This document shows, piece by piece, positions 7,364 through 15,900 of a stretch of DNA of 64,000 bases. The notes under the pieces are model-generated. The model was not told where the DNA came from, did no database searches, and worked only from the letters and a program-made list of their open reading frames with translations. Numbering within the stretch: the stretch's first letter is position 1; every line of letters begins with the position of its first letter. This DNA comes from Dickeya chrysanthemi NCPPB 402. GTDB lineage: Bacteria > Pseudomonadota > Gammaproteobacteria > Enterobacterales > Enterobacteriaceae. The stretch is taken from contig NZ_CM001974.1 of NCBI RefSeq assembly GCF_000406105.1, positions 1,713,507 through 1,777,506 on the forward strand. Reading direction: 5' to 3'. The position numbers were made by a program, and so were the translations under genes.

Positions 7364-9895
7364 TTACTTGCTTGCTTTAATTATAGGCTCGGAATAAATT
7401 GATTTCAGGCTTTCGATATCAAGTTTATGAGGACCAATGAATTTATGTATGATTGTTTCATCTAAAGAGTTTAGATCATATTCTTTGAACTCTTTAAAGA
7501 ATGATCTTACATTATCTTTTAGTAATTTAAGTTTTGATTTTCTCATAACACATATTTCTTCATTGAAATTGCTATGATATGAGAGGGTTCTCGTGTTTAT
7601 TATCATTATTTTCTTACACTTTACGTCACCATACTCTTCCGTAAACCAGCCGCAGTGATTGTTCATCTGACCAGCTTCTGTTTTATTAATTTCAGCTCTA
7701 TCCTCGTTTACTTCATTCTTGCATTCAAAAAGAAAGTATTGAGCATCTACATCTCCCCACAGGTTATCCGGTCCTTTTTTTATTTCCTTGTCAGGCCTTT
7801 GGCAGACAAATCCAATTGAAGTACCTAGGTTGTGAATGGCATCTTCAAATTTTTCTGATTGAATACCAAAAGAAATATTTTGCAGAATACCATCAACTGA
7901 AATCATTAAGGATTGGTAATCATTGTGTGCACTGATCCATCTGATAATCCTATTTGCTCGCGTTGCATTTATATTATTTATTTTTTTATAGACAACACCA
8001 TCTTTAGGTTTAAGTAGGTTACTATTTCTTTGGAATGCAGACTTTTGAATTTTATTTGATTCTACTTTACTCAAGCTGTATCTATATCTAGCTTGAAGTT
8101 GAAGGTACCAGCCTTTCTCCATTTCGTCTTCGGTATGTTTATCACAAATATCTTGCAATATAGCGCATGCCTTATCTATCTCTCCTTTTATAAATAAATT
8201 CTCAGCTTTGTACTCTAGCGTAATTAGATCATAAAGATTGTCTTTTTTATCATGAGTATCAATTTCGTTCATACTTTCAACATAGTACTCCTTCCATCCA
8301 TTATCACGTTGTAAAGATTTGTTAATTAACCCAATAAATAGCTTATCAACATCAGCTCCTTCTTCAATTTCATCTTTAGCAAATCCAACTATTTGGCTGC
8401 CTATATCAATTTGCATTTTAGTCTGAGGGGAAAAATATTTAGTCGTTAGTGGGCTTTTCAAAAACTGGACAAGATCTCCGCCTGTAATAATTATTACACT
8501 GTAATCTTTTTCACCTCTTACACTACGCCCCAACCCCTGCTCAACGCGTTGAGCTGTTTTTACATTAATAATATCACTACTTGGTCTACATTCCTCTTCA
8601 TAACGATCTGATAATGTTTCAGAATAAGGTTTGGAATCAATCACTAAAATACGACATGAGTTATCAGGAAGATCTATACCATCGTAGCGATTAGCAAAGA
8701 CGACCGCCTTGCTATAATTCCCCTTTTTTAATTGTTCTATACATTCATAAATTGTTTCCGTAGTTGCTACCGTGGCTCCTATGCGTTGAAATTGTTTTAT
8801 ATTTGAAAAGCTAGGTGTCAGACATACTGTACCGAAAGTTCGCTTTTCAAATGGCTGGAGTACCCAATTAATTATTTTTTCACGATCTAGTGATTCATCA
8901 ATTAATGATGGGATTAAAATCATTTTTTCACCTGACCAAACAAGATCAGGATTAACTAAAGGTTGTTTCACCGCCTCAACATCAAAACCTAATCCTTTTA
9001 TAAAAAAAGAATCATCTTGTGTTGTTGCAGACATAAGAAATCGATGCTTGGCTTTACTGAAACTACCAAAAGAATCTATGAGTGAAAAAATCGGTGAGAT
9101 TTCTAAAGACTCACCAGATATAAAGGCTTGGCAGTTATGTAATTCATTTTTTATTAGAGGCCAAATAAAAGATACTCTATTATCTTCGATGTTCTTAAGT
9201 AATTCTTGAGCAACTAGTTCTTTCTTATCGATCCATGACCAATATGAGATTGGAAGTAATGTATTGCTTCCAATACCACTTTCCATTTCTAAATAACTTC
9301 CTTCACCTTGCTCCCTGAGATCATCGGAGAATATATTTAAAATTGACGTATAAAGACTACTTTCTTTATCGACCTTAATTGTAAAGCTACTCTTAATTGA
9401 ATCAATACAAGCTTGCGAATCATCTAAAATAATTGAATTGACATTTATTGATTTACTGCCTAGCCCAAAAACAGTTTTTCCGTTAAATAACTTTTGAATA
9501 TGTGTTATTAATATTTTTCTTCCAGCTAGAAAGTCATCAGGTATTTGTTTGCTATGGTCAATTATACAATAAGGAATTCCAAATTTCTCTGCGTCTTTAA
9601 CTGCTTGTTTGGCTAAGTAAATATTGGGGCAAACATACATGCAAGGGCTGTTCGTTTCATTTATCTTTGACTGTAATATAAGCAATCCAATTAATGTTTT
9701 ACCTTCCCCTGTGTGTAATTTTATTATGTTATCCCTGTCATTTCTTTTTTTATTAAACCATTCTTCTAGAATAGTTTTTTGTGATGGACGCAAAGGGCCT
9801 GCTTCGCTACGTCTGTCCAGTGACTCATAAATATCGATAGGATTAATTCTTTTCGGAAGTTCTTTTTTCTTTAATTTATTTGTGAAGTCAATCAT
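7364..9895 (-). CDS. Superfamily 2 helicase with C-terminal nuclease-like domain
   Basis: An 843-residue protein that looks like a one-gene DNA-targeting machine. The helicase core has motif I HTGEGKT at residues 61-67, a Walker B-like LDDSQA near 158, motif III SATTQDD near 290 and an XPD/DinG-like motif VI EQGLGRSVRGEKDYSV near 455. After a helical, Lys/Glu-rich middle, residues of about 690-760 contain DVDAQYFLFECKNE followed by EAGQMNN, which fits a PD-(D/E)XK nuclease core (D, E-x-K, Q). The start at 9895 is chosen because AAGGAAT precedes it; the frame extends 10 codons further. The gene is AT-rich and stands alone. Helicase-nuclease fusions are frequent antiphage effectors, so a defence role is likely, but it does not match a named system that I can identify. 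Confidence 0.7.
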   Translation of the reverse strand: MIDFTNKLKKKELPKRINPIDIYESLDRRSEAGPLRPSQKTILEEWFNKKRNDRDNIIKLHTGEGKTLIGLLILQSKINETNSPCMYVCPNIYLAKQAVKDAEKFGIPYCIIDHSKQIPDDFLAGRKILITHIQKLFNGKTVFGLGSKSINVNSIILDDSQACIDSIKSSFTIKVDKESSLYTSILNIFSDDLREQGEGSYLEMESGIGSNTLLPISYWSWIDKKELVAQELLKNIEDNRVSFIWPLIKNELHNCQAFISGESLEISPIFSLIDSFGSFSKAKHRFLMSATTQDDSFFIKGLGFDVEAVKQPLVNPDLVWSGEKMILIPSLIDESLDREKIINWVLQPFEKRTFGTVCLTPSFSNIKQFQRIGATVATTETIYECIEQLKKGNYSKAVVFANRYDGIDLPDNSCRILVIDSKPYSETLSDRYEEECRPSSDIINVKTAQRVEQGLGRSVRGEKDYSVIIITGGDLVQFLKSPLTTKYFSPQTKMQIDIGSQIVGFAKDEIEEGADVDKLFIGLINKSLQRDNGWKEYYVESMNEIDTHDKKDNLYDLITLEYKAENLFIKGEIDKACAILQDICDKHTEDEMEKGWYLQLQARYRYSLSKVESNKIQKSAFQRNSNLLKPKDGVVYKKINNINATRANRIIRWISAHNDYQSLMISVDGILQNISFGIQSEKFEDAIHNLGTSIGFVCQRPDKEIKKGPDNLWGDVDAQYFLFECKNEVNEDRAEINKTEAGQMNNHCGWFTEEYGDVKCKKIMIINTRTLSYHSNFNEEICVMRKSKLKLLKDNVRSFFKEFKEYDLNSLDETIIHKFIGPHKLDIESLKSIYSEPIIKASK

Positions 9896-10121
9896 TTTTA
9901 TTCCTTTTTTAAAGTAACGAGGCAATAAAGATAATTTTATGTAGAAAATTAAGAGGCTGAATATAATTCATACCTCAAAACTGGACTTAAATCTACATTT
10001 TTTAATGTGTTTAGTTGCAGAAAGTAGGAGGGATTCGCGAATAGCTTTCGCTTCTGGCACAGAACAGCCTGTCCGATTAAGTTGCTCCCCATTGCATCCA
10101 ATACAACAGGGAGTCATTTGA

Positions 10122-10523
10122 TTAGATAGCAAAGTCTTCCAGCGTTTTACCACTTTCCAGCGCTGCGGCGATAGCTTTAGGTGTCCGCCCCTGACCTGTC
10201 CACGTCTGTTCGTTGCCGTTTTCGTCGGTATATTTGTACTTGGCAGGACGGGGAGTGCGTTTAGCTTTTGCTGTTTTGCTGGTAACACCTGCGTCGAGCA
10301 GTTCAGACGGATCAATACCATCCTCTAACAGTCTGGCGCGTAAGGCTTCGATTTTAGCCTGACGCTCTGCGTTTTGTTGCTGTGCGCTGGCTTCTTCTTC
10401 ACGCCGGTCTTCAACAATGGCGGCCAGTTTTTCCAGCATTTCTTCCAGTGTTGCCAGATCGGTTTCACGAGCCTGAGCACGCAGAGTACGAATGTTGTTT
10501 AATACTTTAAGCGCTTCACTCAT
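10122..10523 (-). CDS. hns: H-NS-family nucleoid protein (island-encoded paralogue)
   Basis: A 133-residue H-NS-like protein. The N-terminus [20 protein letters not shown] closely follows chromosomal H-NS and forms the dimerisation helices; a coiled coil runs to about residue 65; the C-terminal DNA-binding domain carries the hallmark TWTGQGRTP loop (near residues 107-115), which inserts into the minor groove of AT-rich DNA. The central linker and C-terminal tail differ from the chromosomal protein, as in plasmid or ICE-borne H-NS paralogues (Sfh, Hfp). Such proteins silence the AT-rich genes of the element itself and hide it from the host. It is transcribed away from the pilS-pilV pair, so those genes are plausible targets. 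Confidence 0.93.
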   Translation of the reverse strand: MSEALKVLNNIRTLRAQARETDLATLEEMLEKLAAIVEDRREEEASAQQQNAERQAKIEALRARLLEDGIDPSELLDAGVTSKTAKAKRTPRPAKYKYTDENGNEQTWTGQGRTPKAIAAALESGKTLEDFAI

Positions 10524-10611
10524 TATCTTTTTCCCGGTAGGTTAGGTTTTTTATCAAAAATTGATACTTATCAGTAAGAAAGTATATATCAACAGAAATG
10601 AGGAGAGAACC

Positions 10612-10803
10612 ATGAAGAAGAAAAAATCAAAATGCGCTACCCACATGAAGACATCACTATTTTAAGCCGAATTGCCGGAGGCATCACAGAAAGTGATGAA
10701 AGATATGTTTAGCGCAGGAATGGCTATACACGATGTTTCAGCGGGGAGACAAGTAAAAGCGTATCCTGATAAAGGAAGGAGTGCTTTAACGATCTGGATA
10801 TAA
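10612..10803 (+). pseudogene. Small ORF interrupted by one in-frame TAA
   Basis: An ATG at 10612 with an excellent ribosome binding site (AGGAG at 10601-10605) opens a 63-codon frame that is interrupted only by TAA at codon 18 (10663-10665) and then continues to a stop at 10801. The part after the stop reads like a real protein (AELPEASQKVMKDMFSAGMA and on to SALTIWI). The simplest reading is a small gene inactivated by a point mutation; a 17-codon leader peptide is the alternative. No family is recognised. Confidence 0.4.
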
Positions 10804-10925
10804 ATTATCTTTCTCTTGCGTCAGCCGCTCGTCAGTTAACCCGTTAATTACATGTGGTTGTCTATTGTTTGATTCAATGTAATTGTTTATCTGTTTTTCA
10901 TCGTTCGGATGAAAAGGAGCTAAAC

Positions 10926-11480
10926 ATGGTGTTATTAAAAAACAGAAAATATAGGAAAGGGTTCTCTCTGCTTGAACTGCTTTTAGTTTTAGGTGTTATT
11001 GCCGGATTGGTTGTCAGTGCGTTTATTGTTTACCCCAAGGTTCAGGCAGCACAGCGTGTAGAAGCCGAAGTGAAAAATATTGCAGCAATACAAGCAGGAG
11101 TCAAGTCAGTATATGCATCAACGAATTCTTATTCTGGGATGGTTAATGGTTCTATGTATAAAGCTGGGATATTTCCAGACAACATGGTAAAGAGGTTCGC
11201 TCTTGGGTTTTATATTGTAAATTCGTGGAGAGGGAATGTTGTCTTGGCATCTGACGATACAGGTCCAGCAGGGACACCCGGAAGTGCATTTACTATAACT
11301 TATAACGGGGTGCCTGCGGCTGAATGCGCTAGATTTATTTCTGCTACAGCAGCAAATTTTTATATCATACAAGTAGGTTCAGTAACGGTTAAAGATACTG
11401 ATGGGAATATCAATATCAGCGACGTGTCTGATGCATGTAGTGTGAGTGAGAATAACATATTAATATTCACATCGTTATAG
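10926..11480 (+). CDS. pilS: Type IV prepilin, PilS-like major pilin
   Basis: A 184-residue type IV prepilin like PilS of R64/SPI-7 thin pili. After a short basic leader it has the prepilin peptidase site and hydrophobic stalk KGFSLLELLLVLGVIAG (processing after Gly, mature N-terminal Phe). The globular part has a pair of Cys residues (in AAECARF and SDACSVSE) that could form the C-terminal disulphide loop typical of type IVb pilins. The ATG at 10926 has AAAAGGAG upstream; the longer frame to 10854 adds no homology. The companion pilV follows. The peptidase, ATPase, secretin and inner membrane genes of the pil operon are absent from the window. Confidence 0.85.
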   Translation: MVLLKNRKYRKGFSLLELLLVLGVIAGLVVSAFIVYPKVQAAQRVEAEVKNIAAIQAGVKSVYASTNSYSGMVNGSMYKAGIFPDNMVKRFALGFYIVNSWRGNVVLASDDTGPAGTPGSAFTITYNGVPAAECARFISATAANFYIIQVGSVTVKDTDGNINISDVSDACSVSENNILIFTSL

Positions 11481-11622
11481 ATACAGATTGTTTTGCAAAA
11501 GAACCATGAGAGATAATGAAAGCCATTTATTCTTTTTATTTTATTAATCCTTTGTCGATATCTTGACCTATTTTTAATTTTTGCTAATTAAATGGTACGT
11601 GAAAATAAAAAGGACGATGAAA

Positions 11623-12939
11623 ATGAATAAACAAAATAAGAAAGGGTTCTCACTGTTAGAACTCATTTTGGTGCTGGGTGTTGGAACAACAGTGACTTTT
11701 ATGAAATTTCAGGATATGAAAAATGAACAGGAAACAGTTGTTGCTAAAGCCGTGGGTGAACAGATAAAGCAAATGGGTGAGGCGGTAAATGGCTATATCA
11801 ATATCCGATATGACAAGCTTTCTACCCTGACATCCAGTAGCAGCCAGTCAAGTGATCCGGGGCCAAGAACGTGTTCGGGGTCAGTCTGTGAAATAACCTA
11901 TCAGACGCTGGTGAATGAAGGGTTATTACCTTCCTCTTTTTCTGGTGTTAATGCGCAAAAGTCTTCATATAAAATTTTTTTGAGACGCTCAGGGAACGTT
12001 CCCAACTACATCATTAATGGCCTGATCACGACCACGAACGTATGGGCTGATGGAGGGAAAGTTCGTTATGACTTGTTGGGTAAAGCTATGCAGGCAGCGG
12101 GAATTGACAGTGGAATGACAAAAACAGATATCGCTGCATCAGGTTATGGTGGTCAGTGGTCAGAACTCTCCACGGACTACAGCAATATCACCGCTGCGGG
12201 ACTTCTGGCTTATCGTGTGGGATACGATTCTGCAATGTATTCTGTTTACCTTCGTCGTGATGGAACACTCCCTATGACGGGCGATCTGAATATGGGGGGG
12301 CAGAACATATATAATGCGCAGAACATCACTGCGGCTGGAATAACCACATCAGGAGCAATAAAATCTTTAGGTGATATAGAAGTAGGAAATGATTTAACTA
12401 TTAATGGGATGACATATGCTAATGTAATTCAAGCTAAAGGAGATATTTCTTCAAAAAATGCTATTTATACGACTGATTCTACAGGAACAGTAAAAACTTA
12501 TATGAATGCTAATGGAGATATTTATAGTTCAGGAAATATTAACTCAAATGGTACTGTTAATGCCGCTTATGTATGGGCAAGTGGGAATTTAAATTCGAAT
12601 TATGTTCACTCTAATGGGAATATTGATGCGAATGGAAGAATAAATGCAGGTGAGTTTGTTTATGTTAATGGTCAGGCGAATGTTGGCTGGGGATGCTCGC
12701 CTAATGGTTTGATTGGCAGAGATGGATCTGGAAAAATTTTATCGTGCGTAAATGGAGTCTGGTCCTCTATGGGTGGAACTTCAAAGAACATTGCTTTGTA
12801 TCAATGTTCTTACAATATTTGTGATAATAACTCAGCTTCAACATGTAGTGGGCAAATAAGCACAATGAGCTACTGTCAATGTAGGCAAGGTGGTGCGGCA
12901 ATATCTTGCCCATACATCGGCAAACTGATTGCCGATTGA
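11623..12939 (+). CDS. pilV: PilV-like minor pilin / tip adhesin
   Basis: A 438-residue PilV-type prepilin, in R64-like systems the tip adhesin that selects the recipient. It starts with a basic leader and KKGFSLLELILVLGV. The conserved body spans about residues 20-230 (SVYLRRDGTLPMTGDLNMGG region). After that come glycine- and asparagine-rich repeats (NGDI, SGNI, NSNG, SNGNI, DANGRI) suggestive of a beta-helix like tail fibres, and then a C-terminal domain with WGCSPNGLIGRDGSGK and several Cys, as in shufflon-encoded PilV tails. No inverted copies, 19-bp shufflon sites or Rci recombinase are seen, so this tail appears fixed. Two nearby ATGs are possible; 11623 has the better AAGG spacing. 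The repeat region is more AT-rich than the body. Confidence 0.85.
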   Translation: MNKQNKKGFSLLELILVLGVGTTVTFMKFQDMKNEQETVVAKAVGEQIKQMGEAVNGYINIRYDKLSTLTSSSSQSSDPGPRTCSGSVCEITYQTLVNEGLLPSSFSGVNAQKSSYKIFLRRSGNVPNYIINGLITTTNVWADGGKVRYDLLGKAMQAAGIDSGMTKTDIAASGYGGQWSELSTDYSNITAAGLLAYRVGYDSAMYSVYLRRDGTLPMTGDLNMGGQNIYNAQNITAAGITTSGAIKSLGDIEVGNDLTINGMTYANVIQAKGDISSKNAIYTTDSTGTVKTYMNANGDIYSSGNINSNGTVNAAYVWASGNLNSNYVHSNGNIDANGRINAGEFVYVNGQANVGWGCSPNGLIGRDGSGKILSCVNGVWSSMGGTSKNIALYQCSYNICDNNSASTCSGQISTMSYCQCRQGGAAISCPYIGKLIAD

Positions 12940-12974
12940 TGGAATAACGAATAACAGCAATCAGAGTGAATTTT

Positions 12975-13010
12975 AACCGTCAGATCTGCCTTGCGGTAGA
13001 TCTGACGGTT
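12975..13010. terminator. Bidirectional terminator after pilV
   Basis: A perfect 13-bp stem (aaccgtcagatct / agatctgacggtt, 12975-12987 and 12998-13010) with a 10-nt loop lies between the convergent pilV and the small minus-strand gene. A short T-tract (tttt) precedes it on the left; the tail on the plus strand is weak. Confidence 0.7.
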
Positions 13011-13023
13011 TCATATACATCCG

Positions 13024-13218
13024 TTATGCCTGAAATTCACCCTCCGTGTCGTCGGTGCTGTCGGAGTGAAATGTCCGATACAGGAAATCAATAAGCTCCC
13101 ACAGAACAAAGCTCAGGATCTCTTTGGCTTGGGGATTATCAATTTCAACAACGGCGTAAATTAGTGCCCGACACTGATCGATAATTTCTTCCTGTTCCAG
13201 CGGTGTGCTATCGAACAT
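13024..13218 (-). CDS. Small acidic protein, unknown
   Basis: A 64-residue acidic protein, probably all helical, with no family that I recognise. Its ATG (13216-13218) lies inside the last codons of a 32-codon upstream frame, so translation is probably coupled. It faces pilV tail to tail across a strong hairpin. Compact acidic proteins like this are common in integrative elements as regulators or anti-defence factors, but nothing here shows which. Confidence 0.5.
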   Translation of the reverse strand: MFDSTPLEQEEIIDQCRALIYAVVEIDNPQAKEILSFVLWELIDFLYRTFHSDSTDDTEGEFQA

Positions 13219-13306
13219 GATAAGCCTCCGTTGCTGGATATGGCAAAAAAGCAGTAGCCAGATGCAGATTTTCAGGAAGGGAATAGGTAAACTGATAGAT
13301 AGCCAT
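13208..13306 (-). CDS. 32-residue peptide gene coupled to the next gene
   Basis: A 32-codon frame beginning at the ATG 13304-13306, with AAGGA about 8 nt upstream and ending in TAG at 13208-13210. The stop lies within the first codons of the downstream 64-residue gene, an arrangement typical of translational coupling. The peptide is Tyr/Ala/Pro-rich and soluble. It could be a real small protein or a leader that sets the level of the next gene. Confidence 0.4.
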   Translation of the reverse strand: MAIYQFTYSLPENLHLATAFLPYPATEAYHVR

Positions 13307-13674
13307 AGCGTTATCCTTGTAACGTTGAGGTTAGCCCTTGTCTGGTATTTCCGTACCTTTCAGGGGCGAAACTGGTTCATAGGTAGTCCTGTATACAGGC
13401 GTGAACCTTTTCGGTTGCAATGTAGTCTCAGAGCTATTGCTAGTCAATTCAATTGGTTGATAAGATAAAAATCGTGTATGCCAAAACTCTGTTCCCTCAA
13501 AATTGCGTATAGTCCCAGAACTGTGTGAACAATAGGATTAGGCTGCTACGAATTCGGGTATGAGTTTGGGGGATTGGTTCAAAGAATTGACCCGGCAGAA
13601 ATTTAAACTAATTAAGAGTAAGCTAAATAGGTAAAACTATAAATTAATTTAGATTAAAAACCGAAACTATTTCT

Positions 13675-13703
13675 TTGACAAAAGCCTTGTTATTTATTAT
13701 TGA
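13675..13703 (+). promoter_or_regulatory. Putative sigma70 promoter
   Basis: A perfect -35 box TTGACA (13675-13680) is followed 17 bp later by TATTGA (13698-13703), 30 bp upstream of the ATG at 13734. The 250 bp before it (13469-13674) show no gene. Confidence 0.45.
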
Positions 13704-13733
13704 TAGTAAATCATAAGTAACATAGGTGTTTAA

Positions 13734-14162
13734 ATGAAAGTATTAATTAACGTGCAAAGCAACTGGCCTGATAATGTAAAAGAACTCAATTCAGCTAAAT
13801 ATGATCAAAATGAAATTCCTTGGTGTGGTAAAGAGCTGTTCTTTTTACATGAAGATGGAAGAGTTTATCAGAAATATGTGAAGATGCCTTTTATCGTTAA
13901 TATTGATGAGTTTTCTTTATTTTCGTTAGTAACGAAAGACGATAACTCTTTTTTGATAGAGAAAATCACTGATTGGCCTAAAGGTGTCAATATTAGAAAA
14001 GGATTTATTCGTGCGCAATGGGGACATAAATCCAATGGTTGCTGTTGGTATGTGTTTCCTGATGGTGGCAATATGTATGCGTATTTTGATGCCCCAATGA
14101 TTAAAGAGCATCATAGGATATATAACGTAATGCCTTTTATTTCATACGAGGTCTTGAGCTAA
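13734..14162 (+). CDS. Unknown 142-residue protein
   Basis: A soluble 142-residue protein rich in Trp, Phe and Tyr, with no recognised family. The C-terminal half has a Gly/Trp/Cys patch (QWGHKSNGCCWYVFPDGG) that suggests a compact beta-structured domain. It has its own likely promoter (TTGACA box at 13675), is AT-rich, and its last 26 bp overlap the end of the convergent small gene at 14137-14346. A lone gene next to an integrase is a typical cargo position in P4-type islands, but no function can be assigned. Confidence 0.5.
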   Translation: MKVLINVQSNWPDNVKELNSAKYDQNEIPWCGKELFFLHEDGRVYQKYVKMPFIVNIDEFSLFSLVTKDDNSFLIEKITDWPKGVNIRKGFIRAQWGHKSNGCCWYVFPDGGNMYAYFDAPMIKEHHRIYNVMPFISYEVLS

Positions 14163-14346
14163 CTTGTTTTTTTAGCTCTTCAATCTTTATCTGCGCTTCT
14201 TCCAATGAGTTGCAAACAGTAATGACTCGTTGGTTGACAATATCGAAAATCAGGTACATTTCTAATTCAATAGTAGTCTCTTCATTGCCGTCAAATCTAT
14301 ATGATAGATTGGTTTTATGCGGGATAATGATATATCTTTCATCCAT
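14137..14346 (-). CDS. Small unknown protein
   Basis: A 69-residue protein with a short strand-rich N-terminus (IELEMYLIFDIVNQRVITVC) and a Lys/Glu helix (SLEEAQIKIEELKKQ). No family is recognised. It overlaps the end of the convergent upstream gene by 26 bp and lies about 100 bp downstream of the integrase stop on the same strand, so it might be cotranscribed with the integrase. Reality is supported only by frame length and a plausible amino acid mix. Confidence 0.4.
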   Translation of the reverse strand: MDERYIIIPHKTNLSYRFDGNEETTIELEMYLIFDIVNQRVITVCNSLEEAQIKIEELKKQVSSRPRMK

Positions 14347-14444
14347 GATTTAGCCTCATGCTGTGTGTTATTTAGGCGATGATTATAACGCATCATTAAC
14401 GAAATAGTTGAGTGAAATGTCAGCCATCCGTGGCTTTTTGCTAT

Positions 14445-15722
14445 TTATCCCTTCTGCCCAAACTCAAACGGCCTAACCATACCGTTGCTGTTAGCATCCA
14501 GAAAATCAGCCCACCATTGCAGCATAAGACGTCGTTGTTGAAGGTGTTTAGCTTTATGAGTATATGCAGCCCTGACGTTGTTCTTCTCCATATGACTCAT
14601 CTGTAGTTCAACAACATCTTCGGACCAGATCCCTGATTCAATCAAAGCACTACACGCAAGGGTACGAAAGCCATGACCGCATAGGTCAGTTTTGGTGTCA
14701 TAGCCCATTTTACGCAATGCTTTGTTAATGGTGTTTTCACTCATAGGTTTAACGGCGTCATAACAACCTGTGAAGATAAAACCGTTATCACCACCCACAT
14801 CGTAGGTGAGTGTTTTTATCTCTTCAAGAATTGATACTGCCTGACTGCACAGTGGGACGTAATGCTTTCTTCGCATTTTTGCACCACGGCCGGAATGCTT
14901 GATCCCTTCGATAACGTCACGCTGTTCCGGGATAACCCATAAGGCACTTTTAAAATCGATTTCTGACCAGCGGGCAAAGCGGAGTTCACTGGAACGGACA
15001 AACGTCAGAAGGTTGAGCTTTATCGCCAGTAATGTGAGCTTGCTGCGTCCCTGATAGCCTGCAACACGTTCTAGCAGAGCAGGTATCTCCTCCAGTTCGA
15101 TAGCGGGGCGGTGCTCCGTCTGTGGCTTCTGAACAGCACCTTCAAGGTCATAGGCAGGATTAAAACGGATCATTTTCTGTTGAACAGCATAACGCAGGAT
15201 AGCAGTAGCGTATTGCTTTACTCGCATAGCGATTTCAAGGAAACCGAGAGTTTCAATCTTCTTGATCGGAAGCAGCAGATCACCCGTATCCAGCTCACCA
15301 ATATCTGTGTTGCCGATTTCAGGGAACAGGTAGGTTTCAAGACGTGTCCAGACTGAACGCTGATAATCTTCTGACCATGTGGTTTTGGTGGCAAACCAGC
15401 TTTTGGCAACGGTTTTGAAAGCGCGGGTGTTGTTACGCTTCTCTTGAATGGTTTTGTTGTCAGCCTGCTTTTTAGCGCTAGGGTCAATTCCAGAAACTAG
15501 CAGCTTTTTTGCTTCATCCCGGCGTTGTCTGGCATCAGCCAGAGAAACAGCAGGATAGACGCCGATGGAAAACACTTTCTGTTTCCCTTCGAAGCGGTAG
15601 CCTAACTGCCAGTATTTGGAACCGTTGGGATGTACCAGCAGGTAGAGGCCGAACCCGTCAGTAAGCTTTACCGCCTTTTCTGACGGCTTAGCATTTTTTA
15701 CTTTAGTATCAGTAAGTGACAT
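14445..15722 (-). CDS. int: P4-type tyrosine integrase (asn-tRNA element)
   Basis: A 425-residue phage P4-family integrase that recombines the element with the chromosome. The N-terminal arm-binding domain has the P4 pattern (MSLTDTKVKNAKPSEKAVKL, DGFGLYLLV, SIGVYPAVSLADARQRRDEA). The catalytic domain shows the first Arg in FVRSSELRFARWSEID, the HGFR box (H-x-x-R), a conserved His in MSHMEKN, and the nucleophile Tyr in AAYTHKAK. The ATG at 15722 has GGAGGG just upstream; the frame extends 22 codons further without homology. The tRNA-Asn-like 17-bp repeat lies 180 bp upstream, the expected place for attP in this family, so this enzyme probably uses the asparagine tRNA genes. Confidence 0.93.
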   Translation of the reverse strand: MSLTDTKVKNAKPSEKAVKLTDGFGLYLLVHPNGSKYWQLGYRFEGKQKVFSIGVYPAVSLADARQRRDEAKKLLVSGIDPSAKKQADNKTIQEKRNNTRAFKTVAKSWFATKTTWSEDYQRSVWTRLETYLFPEIGNTDIGELDTGDLLLPIKKIETLGFLEIAMRVKQYATAILRYAVQQKMIRFNPAYDLEGAVQKPQTEHRPAIELEEIPALLERVAGYQGRSKLTLLAIKLNLLTFVRSSELRFARWSEIDFKSALWVIPEQRDVIEGIKHSGRGAKMRRKHYVPLCSQAVSILEEIKTLTYDVGGDNGFIFTGCYDAVKPMSENTINKALRKMGYDTKTDLCGHGFRTLACSALIESGIWSEDVVELQMSHMEKNNVRAAYTHKAKHLQQRRLMLQWWADFLDANSNGMVRPFEFGQKG

Positions 15723-15860
15723 GACGGTTCCCTCCGATTGCTGGTAAAAACGAAATCGAACCAGCTTTACCAGTATTTTTACCAGCAAAAGGGTATGGCT
15801 TCGAGTGTTTTTGGATGAACGAGGGCGAACCTGAAGAAGGGGATAACCAATTGATAAAAA

Positions 15861-15889
15861 GCAAAAAAACAGACGTCAGTGAACGTCTG
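15861..15889 (-). terminator. tRNA-type terminator between att site and int
   Basis: A 7-bp stem (cagacgt / acgtctg at 15870-15876 and 15883-15889) is followed on the minus strand by seven Ts. Read leftward it comes directly after the tRNA-Asn 3' end, where the native terminator of the tRNA gene would lie. Confidence 0.65.
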
Positions 15890-15900
15890 CTTTCTTTAAA

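Noticed and set aside
11623..12939. Shufflon in pilV
   Set aside because: No 19-bp recombination sites, inverted partial genes or Rci recombinase are present.
13205..13468. Plus-strand open frame of 87 codons
   Set aside because: Antisense to the 32-residue and 64-residue genes, with no ribosome binding site and atypical composition.
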